From Candidatus Gastranaerophilales bacterium (GTDB lineage Bacteria > Cyanobacteriota > Vampirovibrionia > Gastranaerophilales > Gastranaerophilaceae), in contig CALUTD010000012.1 in assembly GCA_944323625.1 (NCBI GenBank), positions 1-64,000 of the forward strand: a stretch of DNA of 64,000 nt, written 5' to 3'. The notes beneath the pieces were generated by a model. The model did not search any database. It saw nothing but the letters and a program-made list of their open reading frames with translations, and was not told the origin of the DNA. The first letter of the stretch is position 1. Each line of letters starts with the position of its first letter. Of the stretch, positions 8,568 through 17,185 are shown in pieces. The translations under genes were made by a program, and so were the position numbers.

Positions 8568-8816
8568 CTATTCTTCTGTTACTTTTCTTACATATAATCC
8601 GATTTTATTCATAAGTTTTAAGAAAGCGTTTTCTTTATCATCTTTTATGTTAAAAATAAATTCATCTCCATTTTTAACAAGATAACTTCCTTTTTTACAA
8701 TATGTTTGAAAAAGTTTATCTTCATGTTTGCATAGCTGAGCTTTTTTAGAAAGTGTTAATCGTTTGAATTGATTCGTATTAATAGAAAATTTTCCTGAAA
8801 AACTTACATTATTCAT
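8568..8816 (-). CDS. Small protein of unknown function with SFSGKF N-terminus
   Basis: An 82-residue soluble-looking, Lys-rich protein. I place the start at the second Met (8816) because the AAGGT element then stands at a normal distance; an ATG six bases earlier is possible. The N-terminus reads MNNVSFSGKF, similar to the SFKGG motif near the start of several larger proteins at 47-60 kb. The rest, with KLFQTYCKKGSYLVKNGDEF, could be a small alpha/beta fold. No function is assigned. It heads the leftward Nudix-HAD-ispF group. Confidence 0.65.
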   Translation of the reverse strand: MNNVSFSGKFSINTNQFKRLTLSKKAQLCKHEDKLFQTYCKKGSYLVKNGDEFIFNIKDDKENAFLKLMNKIGLYVRKVTEE

Positions 8817-8915
8817 AACCATTACCTTTTTTCTTTTTTGTCTTGTTTTTATAAAAACAAGTAAAAAAAATTTTTGCTATTACGTAAAAACTCCGATATA
8901 AGATAATTTTATTGC

Positions 8916-8952
8916 AAGAAAACACTTACAATTTAATTGTAAGTGTTTTCTT
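8916..8952. terminator. Strong bidirectional intrinsic terminator
   Basis: A perfect 17-bp inverted repeat around a TTA loop (AAGAAAACACTTACAAT and its complement) lies between the ribbon-helix-helix gene and the 82-residue gene. The stem ends in an A-run on one side and a T-run on the other, so it can stop transcription in both directions, chiefly the leftward unit from 9174. Confidence 0.85.
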
Positions 8953-8985
8953 CATCCCCAAATCTTTTCACAGCCTGTAGTCTAA

Positions 8986-9174
8986 CTAATCTAGTAACGC
9001 TTCTAAGATATTTGCGTTTTTAATCGCTAATGCATTTTCTTTAACTTTTTGTTTGTGAATATAAGTTCTTAGTGCTTCACGAATTAATTCACTTCTTGTT
9101 CTGTTTTCCCCTTCTGCTACTTCATCAATTTTTGATAAAAATTCTTCGGGCATTGAAATTAAAACTCTTGCCAT
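8986..9174 (-). CDS. Ribbon-helix-helix DNA-binding protein (CopG/Arc type)
   Basis: A 62-residue protein. MARVLISMPEEFLSKIDEVA is the beta strand plus first helix of a CopG/MetJ/Arc repressor, and ENRTRSELIREALRTYI is the second helix with the usual N-R-T-R-S-E turn. It is likely a dimeric repressor. It stands alone between a terminator and a gap of about 130 bases, with no toxin-like partner, so an antitoxin role is not supported. Confidence 0.85.
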   Translation of the reverse strand: MARVLISMPEEFLSKIDEVAEGENRTRSELIREALRTYIHKQKVKENALAIKNANILEALLD

Positions 9175-9307
9175 TTATGTTTCCTCTTTTTATATAGCTC
9201 TCATATTTATATAAAAACATTACAGAGATAAAAATTGCATAAATTGTATATACATTTTGCAGAATGCCTTGGTCCTAACACTTTTGAGTATTTACAAAAC
9301 TTAATGT

Positions 9308-10300
9308 TTAATCTTCTTGCTTAAGTTTTCGATTCATAAGTTTATTTAATATTTCGTTCGGAGTTATATCAGTATATACAGCTTCATATATAGCAGAAGA
9401 AACGGGAACTTCAAGATTAAGTTTTTCAGCAAGTTCACAAAGAGCTTTAGATGTTTTTACACCTTCGGCTACGGAACCGAGTTCGTTTAATATATCATTA
9501 ATCTTTTTTCCTTTCCCAAGCATAGAGCCAACAGTAAAATTGCGGCTAAATGGGCTTGAACAAGTTGCAATTAAATCTCCCATTCCGGATAGTCCGTATA
9601 AAGTGGATGGATTTGCGCCAAGAGCTGCACTTACTCTTACTATTTCGGCCATACCGCGGGTTAACAGAGTGCCGCGGCAATTATCGCCTAAATTCATTGC
9701 ATCTGCAAACCCCGAAGCTATTGCAATAACGTTTTTCAAACTTCCGCCGAGTTCAACGCCAATAACGTCAGAATTAGTGTATAATCTGAATTTTGACGGT
9801 ACATTCAGATATTTTTGTACAAATTCCGCCGTTTCCATCTCATCAGAAGCAACTGAAGCTGCTGTAGGACAGCCGTTGAGAATTTCTTTGGCTAATGTAG
9901 GGCCCGACAAAACAGCGAGTTTAGCATTTGGAAGTTCATCTTTAATTACTTCGGACATACGTTTTAAAGAAGGAAGTTCTAAGCCTTTAGCGAGATTAAC
10001 AAGAATTTGATTTTCTTTCAAGCCTGCTTCTTTTAGTTGTCTGCATACGGGTCTGATTCCCGAAGTCGCAACAACAAGCAGAATAATTTCGGCATTGTTT
10101 ATAGCTTTTTTCAAATCATCTGTAATTTCAACTTTGTCATCAAGTTGAACGGAAAGAGGTTTAGATGTTCTTTTGTACGTCTTTAGTTCATCGGAAATAT
10201 CCTGACTCCTTCCCCAAACACAGATTTCGTCAAAGTTATTATTTAAAAGCCATGCCAGTGTTAACCCCCAGCATCCGGGTCCCAGAACTGTCAGTTTCAT
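9308..10300 (-). CDS. gpsA: NAD(P)H-dependent glycerol-3-phosphate dehydrogenase
   Basis: Reduces dihydroxyacetone phosphate to sn-glycerol 3-phosphate for phospholipid synthesis. The 330 residues start with the nucleotide-binding loop VLGPGCWGLTLAWLL (here GPGCWG, where GAGxWG is more common). AKGLE and VLSGPTLAKEI follow, then the catalytic Lys in ELGGSLKNVIAIASG and the GLSGMGDLIATC signature. It follows murE leftward with a gap of 21 bases, in a group with envelope genes. Confidence 0.97.
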   Translation of the reverse strand: MKLTVLGPGCWGLTLAWLLNNNFDEICVWGRSQDISDELKTYKRTSKPLSVQLDDKVEITDDLKKAINNAEIILLVVATSGIRPVCRQLKEAGLKENQILVNLAKGLELPSLKRMSEVIKDELPNAKLAVLSGPTLAKEILNGCPTAASVASDEMETAEFVQKYLNVPSKFRLYTNSDVIGVELGGSLKNVIAIASGFADAMNLGDNCRGTLLTRGMAEIVRVSAALGANPSTLYGLSGMGDLIATCSSPFSRNFTVGSMLGKGKKINDILNELGSVAEGVKTSKALCELAEKLNLEVPVSSAIYEAVYTDITPNEILNKLMNRKLKQED

Positions 10301-10321
10301 ATATTTCCTCCGATAGATTTA

Positions 10322-11782
10322 TTATACACCAAAGACTTTTTTTGCTTCTTCTCTGTCATCAAAATGTATTGTTTTATCTTTAAGAATTTGATAATCTTCA
10401 TGTCCTTTACCTGCTATAACTATGACATCGTCCGCACCTGCTATGGTTTTTAAAAATTTTATTGCTTCTCTTCTGTCAGGTTCAACAAATATTCTTTGGG
10501 TATCAACTGTTTTAATACCTGTCATAATATCAGAAATAATGAGCTGCGGGTCTTCACTTCTCGGGTTATCGGAAGTTACCACTACTTTATCAGACAATTC
10601 ATCTGCAATTTTACCCATTTTGGGGCGTTTTGTTGTATCTCTGTCTCCGCCGCAGCCGAATAGGCATATTAAATTTGAGGTTTTAGGAGTTAATTCTCGT
10701 GCAGCCTTGAGTACATTTTCAAGTCCGTCAGGAGTATGGGCATAATCAACAATTACAAGCGGTTTTTTGTTAACTATTTCAAATCTTCCGGCAACGCTTT
10801 TTGTATTTTCAAGTGCTTTAATTATTGTTTGGACCTCAATATTCATCAAAAGTGCTGCAGTAAATGCCGCTAATGCATTGTAAACACTAAACATACCGTT
10901 TAAATGAAGATTCATTTTTTTTGAGATGTTTTGGAAATTTGCGGTTAATTCTGCACCGTCAACAGAGAAATTTATATGTTCTGCTTTTACATCCGCTTCT
11001 TTTTTTACACCGTATGTTAATATTCTTACTCCCTTCGGAATAATACTAAGGAAATCTTTTGCGTATTCATCGTCCGCATTTATAACCGCAAAGGCGCCTT
11101 CTTTTAAATTTTCAAACAAAATTGCTTTAGCTTTAAAGTAGTTACCCATTGTAATATGATAGTCCAAATGGTCTTGAGTGAGATTTGTAAATACGGCGCC
11201 GTCAAAATCACAGCAGCCTACTCTGTTTTGTTCCAAAGAATGAGAACTTACTTCCATTACAACGTTTTTTATTCCCTTATCTGCCATTAATCTTAAATCG
11301 TGCTGTAATTCTGGCGGCTGCGGAGTTGTGTGTTTTGCTTCTTTGTAATCATCAGTGCTTGAAAGTTTATAGCCTAAAGTGCCTATAAGTGCGCATGTTT
11401 CATTATTTTCCTCAAGTATTTTTTGTATTAAATGAGTAACCGTTGTTTTTCCGTTAGTACCGGTAACACCTATTAAATTTAACTCTTTTGAGGGTTCATT
11501 ATAAAATGCAGCGGCAATATTTGCCATTGTTCTTTTTGTATCTTTTACTATAATTTGAGGAACGTCAACGTCTGATTTTTCTTCGCAAAATAATGCTTTG
11601 GCTCCTTTTTCAACTGCATTTTTGGCATATTTATGCCCGTCTTGCGCCTCTCCCCTTATACATATAAAAATATCACCTTCTTTAGTATTGAGAGAATTAT
11701 AAGATAATCCGGTTATTTCAACATCTTTATAATTTTCACATTCATAATCATTTAACAGTTTTAGTAAATTACTTAACAACAT
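10322..11782 (-). CDS. murE: UDP-MurNAc-L-Ala-D-Glu--meso-diaminopimelate ligase
   Basis: Adds the third residue of the peptidoglycan stem peptide. The 486 residues contain the P-loop GVTGTNGKTTVTHL (about 107-120), TTPQPPEL, MEVSSHSLEQNRV and VDYAHTPDG. The substrate-selecting motif is TSDNPRSEDP; DNPR is the known signature for meso-diaminopimelate rather than lysine. The gene follows the penicillin-binding protein by 11 bases and precedes gpsA. Confidence 0.97.
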   Translation of the reverse strand: MLLSNLLKLLNDYECENYKDVEITGLSYNSLNTKEGDIFICIRGEAQDGHKYAKNAVEKGAKALFCEEKSDVDVPQIIVKDTKRTMANIAAAFYNEPSKELNLIGVTGTNGKTTVTHLIQKILEENNETCALIGTLGYKLSSTDDYKEAKHTTPQPPELQHDLRLMADKGIKNVVMEVSSHSLEQNRVGCCDFDGAVFTNLTQDHLDYHITMGNYFKAKAILFENLKEGAFAVINADDEYAKDFLSIIPKGVRILTYGVKKEADVKAEHINFSVDGAELTANFQNISKKMNLHLNGMFSVYNALAAFTAALLMNIEVQTIIKALENTKSVAGRFEIVNKKPLVIVDYAHTPDGLENVLKAARELTPKTSNLICLFGCGGDRDTTKRPKMGKIADELSDKVVVTSDNPRSEDPQLIISDIMTGIKTVDTQRIFVEPDRREAIKFLKTIAGADDVIVIAGKGHEDYQILKDKTIHFDDREEAKKVFGV

Positions 11783-11793
11783 ATCACACCGCC

Positions 11794-13515
11794 TTAATTT
11801 TTAGTTATTTCTTTGTCCGGGGGAATATTTAAAATTCTTGCACATTGGTTTGCTACTTCTTTAAATATCGGACCCGCAACCGTATTACCCCAAACGGGTC
11901 CTTTGGATGAATTAGCTTCTACAACAACATATATCAGTAATTGAGGATTGTCCGCCGGAAGATACCCTATAACAGAAGCATATAAAGAATCTGAATATCC
12001 TTTGGATTTTTCCTTTGGTTTCCTTGAAGTTCCGGTTTTGCCTGCAACGGAATAATTTTCAAGATTTATAATAGCTTTAGAATTTTCAACACTTTTTTTA
12101 AGTAATTGTGTAACCACTCTTGCTGTTTCAGGGCTCAAAGCTTGAACTTTTTCAATTTTTTCAGCTTCTTCCTCGGGTGAATATTTTATGACATGCGGAG
12201 TTACTCTTACCCCGTCATTAGCCAATGCGCTTACTGCCGATATCATCTGTATTGCTGTAACGGAAGCTCCGTAACCATAGCCCATTGTTGCTTGTCTTGA
12301 TTTATCCCATTGGAATGGTTTCGGAAGAAGTCCTGCCGATTCACCGGCTAAATCTATTCCTGTTTTCTTTCCTATACCAAGTTTTGATAGTGTATTGTAA
12401 AACTCCGCGGGACTCATCATTAATGCTATATTTGCGCTGCCTACATTACTTGAATGTTCTAATAAGTAAACAAGACTTATCATTCCGGGATTTGGATTTT
12501 TATTATAGTCATAATTTTGAATAGTCCAATTTCCCAATTGCATTTTACCGGTATCTAATATTTTCGTTGCGGCATTTATTTTGCCATTTTCTATCCCCGA
12601 TGCAACTGTTAGAGTTTTAAATGTTGAACCGGGAGGATATACGTCTGTTAAAGTCCAGTTTTTCAGATTAATTGCCGGAGTATTTTTATAGTTATTCGGG
12701 TTATAACTTGGATACACTGCATACCCTAATATTTCTCCATTTTTTGGGTTCATTACTATAACGGCCCCTCTTGCGGCTTCCCGTTGGTTAATCATATTCA
12801 TAAGTTCATGTTCACAAACATGCTGAATAGCCGAATCAATTGTCAATACAACGGTTTGGCCGACTCTTGGGGTTGAAGCCAATATTGGGTCTGTTTGTGC
12901 TTCATATATTATATCTCCCCTCGGAGTTCTTTGGAATGAAATATCTTCTTCTGTTTCTTCAAGCTTATCTTTTGCTGTTAATTCTACTCCTGAAGCCGTA
13001 TCCGCATCAGGATTATAATACCCTATGATGTGAGCTGCAAGTTCATCCTGAGGATATACTCTTTCATTCTTTTTATCAAGACTTAATTCTCTCAGACCGA
13101 GTTTTTTTATTTTTTCCGCTGTATGTCTGTCTAAATCCTTCTTTATCAGAATTACAGTTGCTCCTTTATTTATTGAGTCAATTATGTCTTTTTTCGGAAT
13201 ATCCAAATATTCGGTTAATATATCTGCAAGTTCTTCGGGAGTATGGTCAAAATATTCTCTATGTGCATATAAGTTATACGATGTTGTATCTGTTGCGAGT
13301 CTGACATTATTTCTATCTGTAATTTGCCCTCTCATTATGAAATTTTTACTGAATCTTTGGTTCATTGCTTTATTTCTGTAATGTCTGAAATCAATAATTT
13401 GGAGCATAAACAGGTATATTACAATTATTAAAAATATAACCAGTATAAATATATGTAATGCTTTTATACGTGTTTCAACTTGTTTTATTTTATCTTTTTC
13501 GCTGTTAGCTTTCAT
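11794..13515 (-). CDS. ftsI: Class B penicillin-binding protein (FtsI/PBP2 family)
   Basis: A peptidoglycan transpeptidase of 573 residues with a single N-terminal membrane anchor (about 21-42). The dimerisation domain (about 60-225) is followed by the transpeptidase domain with the three serine-acyltransferase motifs: STFK (in YPPGSTFKTL), SSN (in LEHSSNVGSA) and KTG (in SVAGKTGTSRKP). The adjacent murE favours a septal FtsI (division) role over PBP2. There is no C-terminal PASTA domain. It is the first gene of a leftward group with murE and gpsA, divergent from nrdD. Confidence 0.93.
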   Translation of the reverse strand: MKANSEKDKIKQVETRIKALHIFILVIFLIIVIYLFMLQIIDFRHYRNKAMNQRFSKNFIMRGQITDRNNVRLATDTTSYNLYAHREYFDHTPEELADILTEYLDIPKKDIIDSINKGATVILIKKDLDRHTAEKIKKLGLRELSLDKKNERVYPQDELAAHIIGYYNPDADTASGVELTAKDKLEETEEDISFQRTPRGDIIYEAQTDPILASTPRVGQTVVLTIDSAIQHVCEHELMNMINQREAARGAVIVMNPKNGEILGYAVYPSYNPNNYKNTPAINLKNWTLTDVYPPGSTFKTLTVASGIENGKINAATKILDTGKMQLGNWTIQNYDYNKNPNPGMISLVYLLEHSSNVGSANIALMMSPAEFYNTLSKLGIGKKTGIDLAGESAGLLPKPFQWDKSRQATMGYGYGASVTAIQMISAVSALANDGVRVTPHVIKYSPEEEAEKIEKVQALSPETARVVTQLLKKSVENSKAIINLENYSVAGKTGTSRKPKEKSKGYSDSLYASVIGYLPADNPQLLIYVVVEANSSKGPVWGNTVAGPIFKEVANQCARILNIPPDKEITKN

Positions 13516-13777
13516 TTAAACCCCTGTCTAAATAAAAGGGTATCACAATATTTATTTTATTAAAACTATTTAATATAAATTTAAAAATCTTTTTTATTAT
13601 ACTTTAGATTTAAATAAATATGATAATATTTATCATATTATTATATTTTTTATTTACAGTCATGCAAAATTATTGTAAAATATTAAAATAATAAAAATTA
13701 AAGATTTGGGAATGTATATTAGAGCGTTTATATTAATTTATGTTTTGATATGCAAAAGTGGGGGATAGGAATTCATT
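13516..13777. promoter_or_regulatory. Divergent intergenic region between ftsI and nrdD
   Basis: 262 bases of very AT-rich DNA carry the promoters of both divergent units. A purine-rich ribosome-binding site (GGGGGATAGGA, 13761-13771) precedes nrdD. I looked for NrdR-type boxes and saw no convincing pair. Confidence 0.4.
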
Positions 13778-15919
13778 ATGCAAAGTGAAGAATCAGAAAA
13801 ATTTTTTGTTATCAAAAAAGACGGAACTAAGGAAAACTATGATATTCAAAAAGTTGTTAATGCTGTAAAAAAATCTGCAAGACGTGTTTTGATTGATTTT
13901 ACACCGGAAGAACTGGAAAAAATCTGTTCAATAGTGGATAATGAAGTAAAAAATATAGGCCGCAATGAAATATATATCCAGGAAATGCATAATATAGTTG
14001 AAGAAGCGCTTGAAACCGTAAAACCGAAAGTCTGCCAAAGCTACAGAAACTATCGAAACTATAAGCAAGACTTTGTCAGAATGCTTGATAAGGTTTATCA
14101 GGAAAGCCAAAAAATTATGTATATCGGAGATAAAGAAAATTCAAATTCCGATTCTGCACTTGTTTCAACAAAACGTTCTTTGATTTTTAATCAATTAAAC
14201 AAAGAGTTATATAAGAAATTTTTCTTAACAGTTGAAGATTTACAGGCAATTCGTGACGGTTATATATACATACATGATATGTCGGCAAGAAGAGATACTA
14301 TGAACTGCTGCTTGTTTGATGTGGCATCTGTCTTAAAAGGCGGTTTTGAAATGGGTAATCTTTGGTACAATGAACCAAAGACCTTATCAGTTGCTTTTGA
14401 TGTAATAGGTGATATTGTTATGGCGGCAGCAAGCCAGCAGTATGGCGGCTTTACTGTTCCTGAAGTAGATAAATTACTTGCTCCTTATGCGGAAAAAACA
14501 TTTGATAAACAATATACGCGTTATATTTCTATGGGAATACCGTTCGAACAGGCAAGAAAAGAAGCAATGAACGATGTAAGAGTAGATTTTGAACAAGGTT
14601 TCCAGGGCTGGGAATATAAGTTTAATACCGTTGCATCATCAAGAGGCGATTATCCGTTTATAACAATTACCCTAGGGCTTGGTACAAGCGAGTATGAAAA
14701 AATGGCTTCAATATGCGCATTGAAAACAAGAATGAACGGTCAGGGCAAAAAAGAATGCAAAAAACCCGTTTTATTCCCGAAAGTTGTATTTTTATATGAT
14801 GAAAATCTTCACGGCGAAGGTAAAGAGCTTGAAGATGTATTTGAAGCAGGTATTGAATGCTCTCAAAAGTCAATGTATCCCGATTGGCTGTCTTTAACAG
14901 GAGAAGGTTATGTTGCCGGAATTTATAAAAAATACGGCAAAGTTATTTCTCCTATGGGCTGTAGAGCGTTCCTCTCTCCGTGGTTTGAAAGAGGCGGAAT
15001 GCATCCTGCCGATGAAAACGATACTCCGATTTTTGTGGGCAGATTCAATATAGGTGCTATAAGCCTTCATCTGCCAATGATTTATGCTAAAGCAAAAAAA
15101 GAAAGTAAAGATTTTTATGAAGTTCTTGATTATTATCTTCAATTAATAAGAAAACTTCATATAAGAACATACGAATATTTGGGAGAAATGAAAGCTTCAA
15201 CAAATCCTTTGGCTTATTGTGAAGGCGGTTTTTACGGCGGACATTTGGGATTCCATGACAAAATAAAACCATTGTTGAAATCCGCTACGGCTTCTTTTGG
15301 TATTACTGCGTTAAATGAATTACAAGAATTGTATAACGGTAAATCACTTGTTGAAGACGGTCAGTTTGCAATTGAAGTTATGGAATACATTAATAAACGT
15401 GTAAATGAATTTAAGGAAGAAGACGGAAATCTATATGCTTTATATGGTACCCCGGCAGAAAATTTATGCGGATTGCAGGTAAAACAATTCCGTGAAAAAT
15501 ATGGAGTTGTTGCTAATGTTTCAGACAGAGGATATGTGTCAAACAGTTTCCATTGTCATGTTACTGAAAATATAACTCCTATTGAAAAGCAAGATTTGGA
15601 AAATCGTTTTTGGGATTTAATGAACGGCGGAAAAATTCAATATGTTAAATATCCTATAGCATATAATAAAGAAGCAATAAAAACGTTAATAAAAAGAGCT
15701 ATGAAAATGGGATTTTATGAAGGGGTAAATTTATCGCTTTCTTATTGCGATGACTGTGGATACCAAGAACTGAATATGGATGTTTGTCCAAAGTGTGGAA
15801 GCCGTAATTTAACAAAAATTGACAGAATGAACGGATATTTATCTTATTCAAGAGTAAAAGGTGATACCCGTTTAAATGAAGCAAAAATGGAAGAGATAAA
15901 AGACAGAGTCAGTATGTAG
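13778..15919 (+). CDS. nrdD: Anaerobic ribonucleoside-triphosphate reductase (class III)
   Basis: A glycyl-radical enzyme that makes dNTPs without oxygen. The 713 residues start with an ATP-cone regulatory domain (about 8-100, FFVIKKDGTKENYDIQKVV). The barrel domain includes SARRDTMNCCLFDVASVL. Near the C-terminus a four-Cys zinc site (CDDCG, CPKCG) is followed by the radical loop MNGYLSYSR, where the Gly of NGYLS is the expected radical position. Length and layout are normal. nrdG follows after two bases. Its presence supports an anaerobic life. Confidence 0.97.
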   Translation: MQSEESEKFFVIKKDGTKENYDIQKVVNAVKKSARRVLIDFTPEELEKICSIVDNEVKNIGRNEIYIQEMHNIVEEALETVKPKVCQSYRNYRNYKQDFVRMLDKVYQESQKIMYIGDKENSNSDSALVSTKRSLIFNQLNKELYKKFFLTVEDLQAIRDGYIYIHDMSARRDTMNCCLFDVASVLKGGFEMGNLWYNEPKTLSVAFDVIGDIVMAAASQQYGGFTVPEVDKLLAPYAEKTFDKQYTRYISMGIPFEQARKEAMNDVRVDFEQGFQGWEYKFNTVASSRGDYPFITITLGLGTSEYEKMASICALKTRMNGQGKKECKKPVLFPKVVFLYDENLHGEGKELEDVFEAGIECSQKSMYPDWLSLTGEGYVAGIYKKYGKVISPMGCRAFLSPWFERGGMHPADENDTPIFVGRFNIGAISLHLPMIYAKAKKESKDFYEVLDYYLQLIRKLHIRTYEYLGEMKASTNPLAYCEGGFYGGHLGFHDKIKPLLKSATASFGITALNELQELYNGKSLVEDGQFAIEVMEYINKRVNEFKEEDGNLYALYGTPAENLCGLQVKQFREKYGVVANVSDRGYVSNSFHCHVTENITPIEKQDLENRFWDLMNGGKIQYVKYPIAYNKEAIKTLIKRAMKMGFYEGVNLSLSYCDDCGYQELNMDVCPKCGSRNLTKIDRMNGYLSYSRVKGDTRLNEAKMEEIKDRVSM

Positions 15920-15921
15920 CC

Positions 15922-16431
15922 ATGAATTACCATAATATTACAAAAGATGATATGTTAAATGGTGACGGTTTGAGGGTTGTGTTATGGGTTGCAGGCTGTA
16001 ATCACCAGTGTGATGAATGCCAAAACCCTATAACCTGGGATATAACAGGCGGTATTCCGTTTGATGAAGCGGCCGAAAAAGAACTTTTTGATGAACTTGC
16101 AAAACCTCATATATCGGGAATAACTTTTTCAGGCGGTGACCCTTTACATCCGTTTAACAGGCAAACAACTTTTAGATTAATGAGAAAATGTAAAGAACTT
16201 TTTCCTGAAAAGACTGTTTGGGTTTATACGGGGTTTTTGTGGGAGGAGTTTCAAAATAATCCTAAAATGAAATATATTGATGTTTTATTGGACGGAAGAT
16301 TTGTCAAGTCTTTATTTGACGAAAAATTACGCTGGGTGGGAAGTTCTAATCAACGTATTATTGATGTTCAAAAAACGCTTAAAGAAGGTCATGTAGTCCT
16401 TTATTTTGATAATGATAGCGGATTTGCGTAG
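15922..16431 (+). CDS. nrdG: Anaerobic ribonucleotide reductase activating protein
   Basis: A radical-SAM activase that puts the glycyl radical on NrdD. The 169 residues contain the iron-sulfur motif CNHQCDEC (CxxxCxxC) after VLWVAGC, and the SAM-binding GGDPL in ITFSGGDPLHPFN. It starts two bases after the nrdD stop and is surely co-expressed. A non-coding, hairpin-rich island follows directly. Confidence 0.97.
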   Translation: MNYHNITKDDMLNGDGLRVVLWVAGCNHQCDECQNPITWDITGGIPFDEAAEKELFDELAKPHISGITFSGGDPLHPFNRQTTFRLMRKCKELFPEKTVWVYTGFLWEEFQNNPKMKYIDVLLDGRFVKSLFDEKLRWVGSSNQRIIDVQKTLKEGHVVLYFDNDSGFA

Positions 16432-16769
16432 GGCGGAGTTGAGGCGAACGCCGAACGAGCCCGAGGGCTAGATGTCACACATACTTCAATTGTCATCCTG
16501 AGGAGCGGAGCGAGCTCAGGATCTTACCGGCATGGGATAAACACATGAGTACTATAAAGAATCTTGTAAAATCAATGTGAGATTCACTATCGGTAAGATT
16601 CTGAACCGGCAGAGCCGGCTTCTAACTGGCTTAAATTGTAATTCTCCATTGGTAAGATTCTGAACAAGTCAAAATCTACGCAATAAATTGCTTGATTTTT
16701 AGACTTTTCAGAATGACGGAAAATGAATTGTGTATATTACGTAATTTAATAATAAAAATGTCATTCCAA
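16432..16769. repeat. Imperfect palindromic repeat unit with GTCATYCTGA ends
   Basis: No gene is seen from 16432 to 17185. Within it, about 16490 to 16715 is bounded by GTCATCCTGA on the left and TCAGAATGAC on the right, an imperfect terminal inverted repeat. Inside are further stems, for example CTGAG/CTCAG around 'gagcggagcgag' and CCGGC/GCCGG. 'GGTAAGATTCTGAAC' occurs twice. It resembles the short hairpin repeats scattered in many bacterial genomes; it has no transposase. Confidence 0.6.
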
Positions 16770-16980
16770 GAAGCGTTTTTGCGTAGGGCGCCGTGGCACA
16801 AAGTGCCCAGGCCGAAAATGTGAGGACAAAAGTTTGCGGCAGCGATAGCGAAGCAAACACTTGTCCGAGAGGAAGCAAAAACAAGACAGCAGCAAGAAAC
16901 CGAAAGGTTTCTGAAAGCGGAGATACAAGATTGAGCCGAGAGGAAAATCCAAGAAGCAGCCCGAAGGGTGTGATTAACTT
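16770..16980. repeat. Structured intergenic repeat, copy B
   Basis: Closely similar to 92-283 over about 190 bases. The hairpins correspond: GGCAC/GTGCC at the start, GGACAA/TTGTCC (16824-16829 with 16861-16866), and AGAAACC/GGTTTCT closed by a GAAA tetraloop (16895-16901 with 16906-16912). The second and third stems have different bases from copy A yet still pair, which supports selection on structure. Single-stranded parts such as 'gcaaaaacaagac' are nearly identical. Function unknown. Confidence 0.75.
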
Positions 16981-17009
16981 TTTATTACAAAATTAACAGT
17001 ATTAAAAAA

Positions 17010-17085
17010 GTAGGTTTTGGTAATCTTTGATTACCGAAACAAATACATTGTTGATGCGGTAAATCGTTGATTTACCGCATCCTAC
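17010..17085. repeat. Tandem hairpin pair closed by an outer stem
   Basis: Two adjacent perfect hairpins are seen: a 7-bp stem with a TTT loop (17019-17035) and a 13-bp stem with a GTT loop (17053-17081, GATGCGGTAAATC). They are enclosed by GTAGG/CCTAC (17010-17014 with 17081-17085, sharing one base with the second stem), giving a three-way junction. There is no T-run, so it is not an ordinary terminator. The rest of the island up to 17185 holds a TCAGAATGAC end at about 17112-17121 and nothing coding. Confidence 0.6.
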
Positions 17086-17185
17086 TAAAACTGAGCCGAA
17101 AGAAAATCCGCTATCAGAATGACAGTATGATTTTTTCTGTCGCGGAATTACGCAACATATACAAGGATAAAATAATAAATCAAAA

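Noticed and set aside
8986-9174. Ribbon-helix-helix protein as an antitoxin
   Set aside because: No toxin-like gene adjoins it; a terminator and an empty gap flank it.
13516-13777. NrdR boxes before nrdD
   Set aside because: No paired sites of the expected form and spacing could be seen in this AT-rich stretch.
16761-16996. Open frames across structured repeat copy B
   Set aside because: Same reason as copy A: no ribosome-binding site, odd composition, and base changes that fit RNA pairing.
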